Below, in pieces: positions 48,735 to 58,893 of a stretch of 64,000 nt of DNA. Source of the DNA: Pseudoclavibacter helvolus (GTDB lineage Bacteria; Actinomycetota; Actinomycetes; Actinomycetales; Microbacteriaceae). The notes below the pieces were generated by a model. It had not been told where the DNA came from. It worked only from the letters and a program-made list of their open reading frames with translations, and did not search any database. The stretch lies in NCBI RefSeq assembly GCF_014191305.1, contig NZ_JACHWJ010000001.1, forward strand, positions 1,364,001 through 1,428,000, in the 5' to 3' direction. The first letter of the stretch is position 1. Every line of letters begins with the position of its first letter. The position numbers and the translations under genes were made by a program.

Positions 48735-49761
48735 TATCCCCACCGGGTGTTCGAGAGCGGGATGCTCCCCCAACGGTCGGCGGGAAGTACCGGCGCCTTC
48801 GCATCGGACGAAACGTAGTCGTCCAAGTGCTGCTGCAGTCGATCAATCATGAGCTTCGGGATGCTGAGGGATCGCCTACCAGCCTCGCTCTTCAGGTCGG
48901 TGTAGCCACCGGTGTTGGCGTTGAGCTGACGTCGCACATGCAAGTGGCGCTTCCGTCGTCGTGCCACTCGATGTCACGACGCTGCAGACCGAGGCACTCA
49001 CCCCGGCGCAGCTGACACCATGCCGCGAGCAGCACCGCCATAGCCCATTGATCTGGAACCGCCTCGTACAGTGCTTCAACCTGTATGGGATTTGCAACGT
49101 CTTCACCCGCGTCGTGGTCTGCGTCGTGTCTCACCGACTCTTGCCGCGGTACCGACACGTTTGGCGCCGCGGGGATGATGCCGTCTCGTGCTGCCTGCCG
49201 AAGGATCATCATGAGCACGATGAGCACCGGCCTCGTGATGCCGTTGAACTTCGAGTTCGGATTCAGCGGTGCGGGGATCTGGTCAAGCCGATCCGTCATC
49301 ACCTTGATGCGGGCGGCGTCGATCTCACGCACCGGAGTGTTTCGGAACTCTGGAATGAGATAGCCGGTGACCTTCCCCTGGTACGAGCGCACCGTCCCAA
49401 CCGCCCGCTTCTTACCGCTGCGATTAGGTTCGGTACGGATCATTTCAAGCCAACGTTTGGAGTACTCCTCGAAGCCCAACGACTGCGCCTGTTCGACTGC
49501 CAGCTCGGCTTCAAGCTTGGCTGCGATCTCCTCCGGTGGCTCCCACAGCCCCCGCGCCATCTTCGTCTGCACCCCGGCCAGCCAGGTGCGGGCATCCGTT
49601 TTCGTGAGAAACGTGAGCGGCTTATCCTGATCAGTTCTAGCCGTGTAGGTCGTTCCGTCTGGTCCTGGGTAACGGACCTGCCACCGGCCGGAGGGAAGCT
49701 TTCGCAGCCTTCCCCATGCTTCGCGTTTTGCTGCGGCGTTGCTCTGCGTCGTGGTACTCAT
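48735..49761 (-). pseudogene. Tyrosine integrase, N-terminal part with frameshift
   Basis: From ATG 49761: an arm-binding region (RKLPSGRWQVRYPGPDGTTY), the core-binding SAM-like domain (ARTWLAGVQTKMARGLW, later TVRSYQGKVTGYLIP) and the first catalytic block ending AAWCQLRRGECLGLQRRDIEW with the catalytic Arg. Near 48943-48945 one base appears missing: the frame shifts from GSATCMCD to the expected HVRRQLNANTGGY and then KSEAGRRSLSIPKLM. It continues to NTRWGY at the IS3 'b' edge. With the C-terminal part at 45699 the parent protein was about 430 residues. It is doubly broken, so the island cannot excise with its own enzyme. Confidence 0.9.
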
Positions 49762-50050
49762 GATGCCCTCCCATGGACTCGAACGGACTCCTGTGGGCCG
49801 TCGTGCCCCTTCGTGCCCCTGGCGCCGAGACAGGCTCTAGATCCGCCTAATTCAGCGGATCTGAAGGCCTTCTCCACCAGCCGAAGGGCACGTTGGGGCA
49901 CGACCTGGAGGGCACGCAAACCAGAAATTCGGGTAGGCGAGCACCTCCGCTCCCGTGTGGAAGGTGGGCGCGTGCCCCCTACGTGCCTCTCTGAATGGGT
50001 ATTCCTGTTCATCTCTGTTCTCCTCTGTCTTGTTGACTGGAGACACGAAA
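49762..50050. other. Iterated GGGCACG motifs between integrase and nrdF
   Basis: TCGTGCCCCT occurs twice in tandem (49801-49820), and the complementary GGGCACG recurs at about 49885, 49894 and 49909, with further GTGCC copies near 49974-49987. No gene is seen. Its position beside the integrase start and the right repeat suits arm-type integrase or Xis binding sites. Confidence 0.5.
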
Positions 50051-50088
50051 ACGCCCCTGATCTGCGAAAATTCGCGGATCAGGGGCGT
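50051..50088. terminator. nrdF terminator (island-borne)
   Basis: Hairpin ACGCCCCTGATCTGCGAA pairs with TTCGCGGATCAGGGGCGT (one G-T pair), loop 2 nt. It lies 36 bp beyond the nrdF stop on the minus strand. In the island model this replaces the original terminator now at 18619-18664. Confidence 0.8.
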
Positions 50089-50124
50089 GAACAGGTATTT
50101 ACCTGGGGCCTCTAGGAAGAAATC

Positions 50125-51156
<1,032 letters not shown>

Positions 51157-51197
51157 TCACCCTGAGGCCGCTCGGGCCCGGACTGGGCTCCGGTAGG

Positions 51198-53324
51198 TCA
51201 GAGCATGCAGCTGACGCAGCCGTCAACCTCGGTGCCCTCGAGCGCGAGCTGGCGAAGACGAATGTAGTAGATCGTCTTGATGCCCTTCTTCCACGCGTAG
51301 ATCTGCGCGCGGTTGATGTCGCGGGTGGTTGCCGTGTCCTTGAAGAACAGCGTCAGCGACAGGCCCTGGTCGACGTGCTGCGTCGCCTCGGCGTACGTGT
51401 CGATGATCTTCTCGTAGCCGATCTCGTAGGCGTCCTCGAAGTACTCGAGGTTGTCGTTCGAGAGGTACGGAGCCGGGTAGTAGACGCGGCCGAGCTTGCC
51501 TTCCTTGCGGATCTCGATCTTCGAGGCGATCGGGTGGATCGACGACGTCGAGTGGTTGATGTAGCTGATCGAACCGGTCGGCGGGACTGCCTGCAGGTTG
51601 CGGTTGTACATGCCGTGCTTCTGCACGAGCTCGCGCAGCTCGGCCCAGTCGGCCTGGGTCGGGATGTGCATGTCCGCGAAGAGCTCGCGGACGCGCTCCG
51701 TCTTGGGTGCCCACTCTGCGTCGACGTACTTGTCGAAGAACTCGCCCGTCGCGTAGGTCGAGCGCTCGAAGCCCGCGAAGGAGCGGCCACGCTCGGTCGC
51801 GATGAGGTTGGAGGCGCGGATCGCGTGGAACACGACCGTATAGAAGTAGATGTTCGTGAAGTCGAGGGCCTCTTCCGAACCGTAGAAGATGCGCTCGCGC
51901 CCGAGGAAGCCGTGCAGGTTCATCTGGCCGAGGCCGATGGCGTGCGACTCGTCGTTGCCCTTCGCGATGGACGGCACCGAGGCGATGTGGCTCATGTCGC
52001 TCACGGCGGTGAGGCCGCGAATGGCGGTCTCGACGGCCGTCGCGAGGTCGCGCGAGTCCATGGCGGCCGCGATGTTCATCGAGCCGAGGTTGCAGGAGAT
52101 GTCGTTGCCGATGGTCTCGTAACCGAGGTCGTCGGTGTAGGTCGTCGGCGAGTTGACCTGGAGGATCTCCGAGCACAGGTTCGACATGTTGATGCGGCCC
52201 TCGATGGGGTTCGCACGGTTCACCGTGTCCTCGTACATGATGTACGGGTAGCCGGACTCGAACTGGATCTCGGCCAGCGTCTGGAAGAGCTGGCGCGCGC
52301 TGATCTTCGTCTTCTGGATGCGCGCATCGTCGACCATCTCGTAGTACTTCTCCGTGACAGAGATGTCGCCGAACGGCTTGCCGTAGACGCGCTCGACGTC
52401 GTACGGGGAGAAGAGGTACATGTCCTCGCCGCGCTTGGCGAGCTCGAACGTGATGTCGGGGACGACGACACCGAGCGACAGCGTCTTGATGCGGATCTTC
52501 TCGTCGGCGTTCTCACGCTTGGTGTCGAGGAAACGCATGATGTCGGGGTGGTGCACGTTGAGGTACACGGCACCGGCGCCCTGGCGCGCACCGAGCTGGT
52601 TCGCGTAGGAGAAGGAGTCCTCGAGCAGCTTCATGATCGGGATGATTCCAGAGGACTGGTTCTGGATCTGCTTGATCGGAGCGCCGGACTCGCGGATGTT
52701 CGAGAGGTTGAAGGCGACGCCGCCGCCGCGCTTGGAGAGCTGCAGCGCGGAGTTGATGGAGCGGCCGATCGACTCCATGTTGTCCTCGATGCGGAGGAGG
52801 AAGCAGGAGACGAGCTCGCCGCGCTGCTTCTTGCCTGTGTTGAGGAACGTCGGGGTCGCGGGCTGGAAGCGCCCGGCGATCATCTCGTCGGCCAGCGAGG
52901 TGGCGAGGGTCTCGTCACCCTGCGCGAGGCCGAGCGCGACCATGAGGACGCGGTCTTCGAAGCGCTCGAGGTAGCGCTTGCCGTCGAACGTCTTGAGCGC
53001 GTACGACGTGTAGAACTTGAACGCGCCGAGGAACGTCGGGAAGCGGAACTTCTTCGCGTAGAGGCGGTTGCGTAGCCCCTCAATGAACGCGTGCGAGTAC
53101 ATGGCGAGCGTCTCGGGCTCGTAGTACTCGTTCTCGACGAGGTACTCGAGGCGCTCTTCGAGGTCGTGGAAGAAGACCGTGTTCTGGTTGACGTGCTGGA
53201 TGAAGTACTGGTGAGCAGCTTCGCGATCCTTGTCGAACTGGATCTGGCCGTTCTCGTCATACAGGTTGAGCATCGCGTTGAGCGAGTGGTAGTCGAGCGT
53301 GTTCGCCGCCGTCGGTGCGTTCAT
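51198..53324 (-). CDS. nrdE: Class Ib ribonucleotide reductase large subunit
   Basis: 708 residues from ATG 53324, which overlaps the nrdI stop (ATGA). It reduces NDPs to dNDPs. Active-site cysteines are in [11 protein letters not shown] and [15 protein letters not shown], the finger-loop Asn/Glu are nearby, and the C-terminal redox pair is in DGCVSCML, which is re-reduced by NrdH. The lack of an ATP-cone at the N-terminus is normal for class Ib. Confidence 0.96.
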   Translation of the reverse strand: MNAPTAANTLDYHSLNAMLNLYDENGQIQFDKDREAAHQYFIQHVNQNTVFFHDLEERLEYLVENEYYEPETLAMYSHAFIEGLRNRLYAKKFRFPTFLGAFKFYTSYALKTFDGKRYLERFEDRVLMVALGLAQGDETLATSLADEMIAGRFQPATPTFLNTGKKQRGELVSCFLLRIEDNMESIGRSINSALQLSKRGGGVAFNLSNIRESGAPIKQIQNQSSGIIPIMKLLEDSFSYANQLGARQGAGAVYLNVHHPDIMRFLDTKRENADEKIRIKTLSLGVVVPDITFELAKRGEDMYLFSPYDVERVYGKPFGDISVTEKYYEMVDDARIQKTKISARQLFQTLAEIQFESGYPYIMYEDTVNRANPIEGRINMSNLCSEILQVNSPTTYTDDLGYETIGNDISCNLGSMNIAAAMDSRDLATAVETAIRGLTAVSDMSHIASVPSIAKGNDESHAIGLGQMNLHGFLGRERIFYGSEEALDFTNIYFYTVVFHAIRASNLIATERGRSFAGFERSTYATGEFFDKYVDAEWAPKTERVRELFADMHIPTQADWAELRELVQKHGMYNRNLQAVPPTGSISYINHSTSSIHPIASKIEIRKEGKLGRVYYPAPYLSNDNLEYFEDAYEIGYEKIIDTYAEATQHVDQGLSLTLFFKDTATTRDINRAQIYAWKKGIKTIYYIRLRQLALEGTEVDGCVSCML

Positions 53325-53752
53325 CGTGATGACACCTGCGTCGTCGAGAGCTGTTGATGCTGCCAAAACCTGTCCAATCCAGAGTTGACTGCGGCGACGT
53401 CGTCTGGCGTGCCGAAGAGTTCGAAGCGGTAGAGCGTGGGTACGCCGCACTTCGTTGAGATGATGTCGGCCGCGAGGCCGTAGCCCTTGCCGAAGTTCGT
53501 GTTGCCGCCGGCGATGACGCCGCGGATGAGCTCGCGGTTGCGCGGCTCGTTGAGGAATCTGATGACCTGCTTGGGGACGGCCCCGCGCCCATCGCCGCCA
53601 CCGTAGGTGGGAACGATGAGCACGTAGGGCTCGCCCGCGACAAGCTGGGGTTCGCTCGGGAAGAGCGGGATGCGGCTGGCGGGCCGATCGAGCTTCTCGA
53701 CGAAGCGGCGCGTGTTCTCCGAGACGCTCGAGAAGTAGATGAGGCCTGTCAT
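53321..53752 (-). CDS. nrdI: Flavodoxin-like NrdI
   Basis: 143 residues from ATG 53752. The flavodoxin-like fold starts [18 protein letters not shown] (FMN phosphate loop) with [10 protein letters not shown] and [17 protein letters not shown]. NrdI supplies the oxidant for assembly of the Mn(III)2-tyrosyl cofactor in NrdF. It overlaps nrdE by 4 bp. Confidence 0.95.
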   Translation of the reverse strand: MTGLIYFSSVSENTRRFVEKLDRPASRIPLFPSEPQLVAGEPYVLIVPTYGGGDGRGAVPKQVIRFLNEPRNRELIRGVIAGGNTNFGKGYGLAADIISTKCGVPTLYRFELFGTPDDVAAVNSGLDRFWQHQQLSTTQVSSR

Positions 53753-53802
53753 GGGAGCAGTCCCTTCTTCAGTCGAGACGAGAGAACGGCGCTGTGCGAC
53801 GG

Positions 53803-54039
53803 CTAGGCCGTAGCGAGAGCAGCCAGCTGGCTGATCTTGTCTGGACGGAAGCCCGACCAGTGGTCGTCGCCTGCGATGACGACGGGAGCCTGCATGTAGC
53901 CGAGCTCCTTGACGGTCTGGAGCGCCTTCTCGTCGGCGGAGACGTCGAAGATCTCGTACTCGATACCCTGCTTGTCGAGGGCACGGTAGGTAGCGGTGCA
54001 CTGCACGCATGACGGCTTGCTGTAGACGGCGATTGCCAT
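53803..54039 (-). CDS. nrdH: Glutaredoxin-like NrdH
   Basis: 78 residues from ATG 54039 with AGGAGAA upstream. The redox motif CVQC is at Cys11/Cys14 and the WSGFRPDKI end is diagnostic of NrdH-redoxin. It receives electrons from thioredoxin reductase and reduces NrdE. First gene of the operon. Confidence 0.95.
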   Translation of the reverse strand: MAIAVYSKPSCVQCTATYRALDKQGIEYEIFDVSADEKALQTVKELGYMQAPVVIAGDDHWSGFRPDKISQLAALATA

Positions 54040-54184
54040 GGTTTTCTCCTGGTTCCTAAGTGCTTGGGGAGTGCTATTCGTGCAGTGTGTTGAAAGCGTC
54101 TCGCCCGGTCTTCCGCGCCACTGCTTGAGCAGATTCCCGCGGTGCCAGGTGGATGAACCCCCGTTGTGTCGCAGTTTCCCGCGG

Positions 54185-54231
54185 CCACTACATCTTGTGC
54201 TCGTTGAGGCTACCACCACTAGATGCGGTGT
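54185..54231 (-). promoter_or_regulatory. Pair of NrdR boxes upstream of nrdH
   Basis: Two 16-bp sites, CCACTACATCTTGTGC (54185-54200) and CCACTAGATGCGGTGT (54216-54231), match the NrdR consensus ACACTATATCTAGTGT at about 12 and 11 of 16 bases. Their starts are 31 bp apart, three helical turns, the usual spacing for cooperative NrdR binding. They lie about 145-190 bp upstream of nrdH, so repression by dATP-loaded NrdR is likely. Confidence 0.7.
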
Positions 54232-54370
54232 TACAACCGTGTAGTTCTCCACAAGTCCTCCACAGAAAATGCCCGAGTTTCCGGCGTTTCTCCACCGATT
54301 TTCGGCGGTTGTGCACAGCCTGTCCCCAACCACCGAGATTCTGCGTCCAGGGCGTACGATTGTCGGCGCT

Positions 54371-55585
54371 GTGACGAACTACGCGACTGTACTCAGAACC
54401 CCCGGCCTGGCACGACTCCTGCTCTCGCAGCTCGTCGCCAGGTTCCCCGCCGGCATGCTCTCGCTGGCCATCCTCATGCACGTCGAGGACACCTACAGCA
54501 ACTTCACCTCGGCCGGCGTTGTGCTCGCGGCGCTGAGCATCGGCCAGGCAGTCTCCGGCCCCGTCGCGGGCCGCCTCATGACGGTCTGGGGCATGCGCCC
54601 GGTCCTGCTCGTCACGATGGTCGCCTGCGCCCTGTCGCTCACAGCGCTCGCGCTCTGGCCGCCCGTGCTCTGGCAGGCATCCATTCTCGCGGTGGTCGCC
54701 GGTCTCACCATCCCTCCCGTCTCCCCCGCCGTCCGGACGATCTACCCGAAGGTCGTGAACGCCGCGCAGCTCTCCAGGCTGTTCTCTCTCGATGCTTCCC
54801 TCCAGGAAGTCATCTGGGTGATCGGCCCCGTAGCGACGACGGCCGTCGCGTTTGCCATCTCCCCCGCCGCGGGCATCCTCGTGGCAGCCGGGATCCTGCT
54901 GCTGGGCGGTCTCTGGTTCGTCGCCGCCCCGGAGGTGGGCAAGGTGCGCATCCCGAAGTCGCGGAGGAGGGCGGGCGCGGTCCTGCGCAACCCGGTGGTT
55001 GTGCTCATGTCGGCCATCGGCGCGCTGCTCGTCGGCGCGTGCTCCGCGATCGAGGCTGCCGTCGTCGCCGAGTTCGGCCACGAGCGTCCCGAAACGGGGA
55101 TCCTGCTTGCCGTGTTCGCCGTCGGCTCGCTTGTTGGCGGCCTCGCCTTCGGGCACCTCCCGCTCGCCCCGATCTCGCTGGCGCGCCGAATGGGGATCGT
55201 CTTCCTGGGCATAGGCCTTGCGCTCCTCTCCACGAACCCGATCTGGCTCGGCGCGGCGTTCTTCGTGAGCGGTCTCGGCATCGCGCCGGTGTTCTCCGGC
55301 AGCTTCTCGGCCGTGTCCTCGAGCGTTCGCTTCAGTGAGAGCGCAGAGTCGTACGGGTGGATGGCGACGGGCCAGTTGATCGGCGCCGCTGCGGGCTCCG
55401 CGCTCGCCGGCATCGCGAACGACGTCGCCGGTTCCCTCGGCGGGTTCCTAATCAGCGCCGCGTTCGCGCTCCTCGGCGCGGCTGTCGCGCTCATCTGGCG
55501 CCGCAGCATCCCTGACCTCCGCGGCACCGACATCGCCCCGCGCCCGGACACTGAGCCAATGAACATCCTGAACGCGCCATCTTGA
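54371..55585 (+). CDS. MFS transporter
   Basis: 404 residues from GTG 54371 (TNYATVLRTPGLARLLLSQLVARFPAGML); an in-frame start at 54269 would add 34 unlikely residues that overlap the nrd promoter region. Twelve hydrophobic segments and the MFS loop-2 motif-like GPVAGRLMTVWGMRPVLL are visible. Substrate unknown; the type resembles actinobacterial drug or metabolite exporters. Confidence 0.85.
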   Translation: MTNYATVLRTPGLARLLLSQLVARFPAGMLSLAILMHVEDTYSNFTSAGVVLAALSIGQAVSGPVAGRLMTVWGMRPVLLVTMVACALSLTALALWPPVLWQASILAVVAGLTIPPVSPAVRTIYPKVVNAAQLSRLFSLDASLQEVIWVIGPVATTAVAFAISPAAGILVAAGILLLGGLWFVAAPEVGKVRIPKSRRRAGAVLRNPVVVLMSAIGALLVGACSAIEAAVVAEFGHERPETGILLAVFAVGSLVGGLAFGHLPLAPISLARRMGIVFLGIGLALLSTNPIWLGAAFFVSGLGIAPVFSGSFSAVSSSVRFSESAESYGWMATGQLIGAAAGSALAGIANDVAGSLGGFLISAAFALLGAAVALIWRRSIPDLRGTDIAPRPDTEPMNILNAPS

Positions 55586-55641
55586 CCTCGCCGTCCTGAT
55601 CTCACGACTGGCCGTGCGCCCGCCGCCGCAAGAAAGGCCCC

Positions 55642-56472
55642 ATGCCCTCGCCACTCTCCCCCAGCCTGACCATGAACGACGGCATCACGATCCCGCAGCT
55701 CGGGCTTGGCGTCTACAAGGTGCCAGACCCCGAGGCAACGAGGGTTGTGGTCGACGCGATCGACCTCGGCTACCGCCACATCGACACCGCGGCCTTCTAC
55801 GACAACGAGGTGGGTGTGGGTCGTGGCATCCGCGAGAGCGGCGCTCCACGCGATGACCTCTTCGTCGCGACCAAGGTCTGGCACGACCGCCACGGCTTCG
55901 ACGAGACGATCGCGTCGTTCGACGAGAGCCTCGACAAGCTCGGGCTCGACTACGTCGACCTCTACCTCATCCACTGGCCGGCACCGACACAGGACCGATA
56001 CGTCGACACGTGGCGTGCGCTCGAACGGCTCCGGGATGAGGGCCGCGCCCGCTCGATCGGCGTCTCGAACTTCAAGGGACACCACCTCGACCGTCTCGCA
56101 GCGGAGACCGGGACAGTCCCGGCCGTCAATCAAATCGAGCTGCACCCGAGACTGCCGCAATCCGAGACCCGCGCATACAACCACGCGCACGGCATCCTGA
56201 CGGAAGCCTGGTCCCCGCTTGCGCGGGGGACGCTGCTCGAGGAGCCGACACTCGTCACCGTCGCCGCCAAGCATCACAAGACCGTGGCCCAGGTTGTGCT
56301 GCGCTGGCAGCTCGACCTCGGCAACCTCGTCATCCCCAAGTCGGTTCACCGTGCTCGGCTCGCCTCGAACCTCGAAGTGTTCGACTTCGCGCTCGACGCC
56401 GATGACCTGGCCGTCTTCGCCGCCCTCGAATCCGGCGAACGGACAGGCAAAGACCCGGACCTCTTCTTCTGA
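55642..56472 (+). CDS. Aldo/keto reductase
   Basis: 276 residues, same subgroup as the enzyme at 2706. Catalytic Asp and Tyr in YRHIDTAAFYDNE, Lys in VATKVWHD, His in LIHWPAP; coenzyme region VIPKSVHRARLASN. Starts 56 bp after the MFS gene on the same strand. The GAAAGG before ATG 55642 is a fair RBS. Confidence 0.9.
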   Translation: MPSPLSPSLTMNDGITIPQLGLGVYKVPDPEATRVVVDAIDLGYRHIDTAAFYDNEVGVGRGIRESGAPRDDLFVATKVWHDRHGFDETIASFDESLDKLGLDYVDLYLIHWPAPTQDRYVDTWRALERLRDEGRARSIGVSNFKGHHLDRLAAETGTVPAVNQIELHPRLPQSETRAYNHAHGILTEAWSPLARGTLLEEPTLVTVAAKHHKTVAQVVLRWQLDLGNLVIPKSVHRARLASNLEVFDFALDADDLAVFAALESGERTGKDPDLFF

Positions 56473-56561
56473 TCGCTCGGCGACGGCGACGAGTGGATGC
56501 ACGTGATCGCCGCCGCTCTCTCGGGGAACTCGGAGCACACCGCGCCGCGTCAGGTGCTTGC

Positions 56562-57512
56562 ATGACTCCTATGCGCACCTCACACCGGCGGCTCGGCGCC
56601 ACCACCGCAATAGCACTGAGCGCTCTTCTGCTCTCCGGATGCGCCGCCGGGGGCATGTCCTCCACGGAGTCGGCGGGTGCGCCCCAGGGGGTCGCGCAGG
56701 ACTACGGCGCGCAGGAGCCCATGGCCGACGCTGCCCAGGAGACCCGAGACGTCGTCACAACGGGCTACGTCGGGATCCAGACGGGAGACGTACCCGGAGT
56801 CCGCGAGAAGGTCGAGACTCTCGTCGAGGCCCGTGACGGGCGCATCGATGCCAGGTCGGAGACCGGGGGCGACTACATCTCCGCGCAGCTCACGGCTCGC
56901 GTCCCGGCGGGAGACTACGACGCCTTCATCACCGAGCTGCGCGAGGTTGGCGACGTCGTCTCGGTCGAGACCTCCGCCGTCGACGTAACGCTGCAGAAGA
57001 CTGACATGTCCTCGCGCGTGGCGACCCTCGAGGCCTCGGTCACCTCGCTGCGCGGGATGCTCTCCGCAGCGACCGAGGTCGACGACCTCCTCGCGATCGA
57101 GACGACGCTCACCGAGCGCACGAGCGAGCTGCAGAGCCTCCGCGCCCAGCTCGAGGTCCTGGAGGAGAGCATCGCGTACTCGACCGTCTCGATCTCAATC
57201 TCTAGCGACGCGCCGTCCCCCGGCGACGAGCCCGCCGGGTTCTTGGCGGGACTGCAAGACGGGATGGCGGCCCTGTTCCGCGGGTTCGCCGCCTTCTGGA
57301 CCGCGTTCGGCTTCGCACTCCCCGGGCTTGTGCTCCTCGCAGCGCTCGGCGCCGTGGCCTGGCTCATCGTCCGCCTGAGCCGCAGGAGCGCCGCGAACCG
57401 TGCGGCGCGGCGACCAAATGCTGACGCCGTCCCGCCAGGGCCAACTGCCACGCAGCCTCCGGCCGGACCGCCGGCGGCAGCCGACACCACTCCGCCCGGA
57501 CCGGCCTCCTAG
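56562..57512 (+). CDS. DUF4349 lipoprotein
   Basis: 316 residues. Signal peptide with lipobox LLSGC (Cys27), a DUF4349 domain (about 60-265) including a coiled-coil stretch (SSRVATLEASVTSLRGML... TELQSLRAQLEVLEESI), one transmembrane helix (about 255-290) and a Pro/Ala-rich tail. It is probably attached to the outer face of the membrane with its C-terminus crossing it. Function unknown. Confidence 0.85.
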   Translation: MTPMRTSHRRLGATTAIALSALLLSGCAAGGMSSTESAGAPQGVAQDYGAQEPMADAAQETRDVVTTGYVGIQTGDVPGVREKVETLVEARDGRIDARSETGGDYISAQLTARVPAGDYDAFITELREVGDVVSVETSAVDVTLQKTDMSSRVATLEASVTSLRGMLSAATEVDDLLAIETTLTERTSELQSLRAQLEVLEESIAYSTVSISISSDAPSPGDEPAGFLAGLQDGMAALFRGFAAFWTAFGFALPGLVLLAALGAVAWLIVRLSRRSAANRAARRPNADAVPPGPTATQPPAGPPAAADTTPPGPAS

Positions 57513-57619
57513 CGGCGATTCGGCCAGCGCACCGCCGCGATCGCTAGTCTTGTGCAGGTCGTTCGCGCGCAAGCAGGCGCGGGCGGCCCGCCACATCCAC
57601 GTTGACCGAGGAGCACAGC

Positions 57620-58540
57620 ATGGCTGCCGACGACACGAACAATAAGTTCGACCCTGATTTCGACCCGCGCGACGACGACACGACGCGCATCGAGGCCGCC
57701 GAGATCCCTGAGCAGGACCTTGCGCAGGCTGACGCGACCGAGGGCCTCGCTGATGACCCCATCGAGCCGCCGCAGGCCGCCGACGAAGCCGCAGACTCGC
57801 TCGCGGCCGACGACACCCTGATCGCGGGCGAGAGCGGAGCCGCTGCCGCGCTCAAGGCGCACGAAGCGAAGCTCACCCGCATCTTCCAGGCGACGGTGTT
57901 CGGTCCAGGCGACGAGCGCATCGGGCGCGTCGGCCAGGTGTACCTCGACGACCAGACTCGCGACCCGAACTGGATCACCGTGAAGACGGGCTTCTTCGGC
58001 ACCAAGGAGTTCTTCATCCCGCTCGACCTCGCGGAGCTCGACGAGAAGCGCATCCTCGTGCCGTACCCGAAGTCGCTCGTGACCAGCGCGCCGAGCACCG
58101 AGGTCGACCAGAACCTCAGCCCCGCCGAGGAAGACGCCCTCTACGTGCACTACGAGGTTCCTGGCCGCATGCCAGAGAATGGCACAGAGTCGAGCCTCGT
58201 CGAGGACGGCAACGAGCTTCGCTCCGGCAGTGCGCCCGTCGTCTTGGAGAAGAGCGGCGACGACTTCGTCGAGACCGACGAGGCGACCCTGACCGAGGAT
58301 GCGCTGCTCGCGGAGTCGGTCTCCGACTCTGCCTTCGACACAGAGGCGAGCATCGACGCGCACGAGACTGCCGCACCGCTGCTCTCGGCCGACGACGACG
58401 ACACTCGCCTCATCGCGACAGCCGAAGCGGCCGCGAGCGACGACGAGTTCGAAGCGCCGACGGTTACCGAGTGGGAAGAGATCAGCTTCCAGCGCCCGAC
58501 CGACGAGCCGACCGACCCGACCAGCACCGACCGGAACTAG
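57620..58540 (+). CDS. PRC-barrel domain protein
   Basis: 306 residues from ATG 57620 (GAGGAG upstream). An acidic disordered N-terminus (1-85), a PRC-barrel-like fold (about 88-150; FGPGDERIGRVGQVYLDDQTRDPNWITVKTGFFG, then FFIPL) and a long acidic Ser/Asp/Glu-rich tail. Actinobacterial relatives are annotated as stress-related (DUF2382-linked) proteins, but no DUF2382 domain is visible here. The role is unknown. Confidence 0.82.
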   Translation: MAADDTNNKFDPDFDPRDDDTTRIEAAEIPEQDLAQADATEGLADDPIEPPQAADEAADSLAADDTLIAGESGAAAALKAHEAKLTRIFQATVFGPGDERIGRVGQVYLDDQTRDPNWITVKTGFFGTKEFFIPLDLAELDEKRILVPYPKSLVTSAPSTEVDQNLSPAEEDALYVHYEVPGRMPENGTESSLVEDGNELRSGSAPVVLEKSGDDFVETDEATLTEDALLAESVSDSAFDTEASIDAHETAAPLLSADDDDTRLIATAEAAASDDEFEAPTVTEWEEISFQRPTDEPTDPTSTDRN

Positions 58541-58548
58541 GAGCCCCC

Positions 58549-58836
58549 GTGCCTATCTTTGCCACGATCTACCACTACGAAGACGACTCAGACGCAACAC
58601 GTGACGAGCACCGCCCCGCCCACCGGGCGTGGCTTGGCGAGCAGAAAGATGCGGGCATCCTGAAGGCCTCTGGCCCCTGGGCCGCCCCTCACGCGGGCGC
58701 GCTGCTCCTCTGGGAGAGCGACGACGAGGCATCGCTGCGTGAGCTGATTCCGGCGGACCCGTTTGCGGTGGTCGGTGTCATCCGCCAGACCGACGTCTAC
58801 GAGTGGACACCGGTCTTCGGGCCGTTCGTGCCCTAG
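58549..58836 (+). CDS. YciI-family protein
   Basis: 95 residues from GTG 58549, with AGGAG overlapping the upstream stop codon. The dimeric ferredoxin-like YCII fold is recognisable: RPAHRAWLGEQKDAGILKASGPW and DPFAVVGVIRQTDVYEWTPVFG. The His and Asp in DEHRPAHRAW/ADPF are the conserved putative active-site residues. Some members are dehydrochlorinases; most are unknown. Co-transcribed with the PRC-barrel gene (8 bp gap). Confidence 0.88.
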   Translation: MPIFATIYHYEDDSDATRDEHRPAHRAWLGEQKDAGILKASGPWAAPHAGALLLWESDDEASLRELIPADPFAVVGVIRQTDVYEWTPVFGPFVP

Positions 58837-58858
58837 TACCCGCACGTCAGATCGACCG

Positions 58859-58889
58859 AACCGGTCGCCGCATTTCGCGGCGACCGGTT
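58859..58889. terminator. Bidirectional terminator
   Basis: Perfect 13-bp stem AACCGGTCGCCGC/GCGGCGACCGGTT with a 5-nt loop ATTTC, between the convergent yciI-like (+) and MFS (-) genes. Confidence 0.85.
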
Positions 58890-58893
58890 TCGT

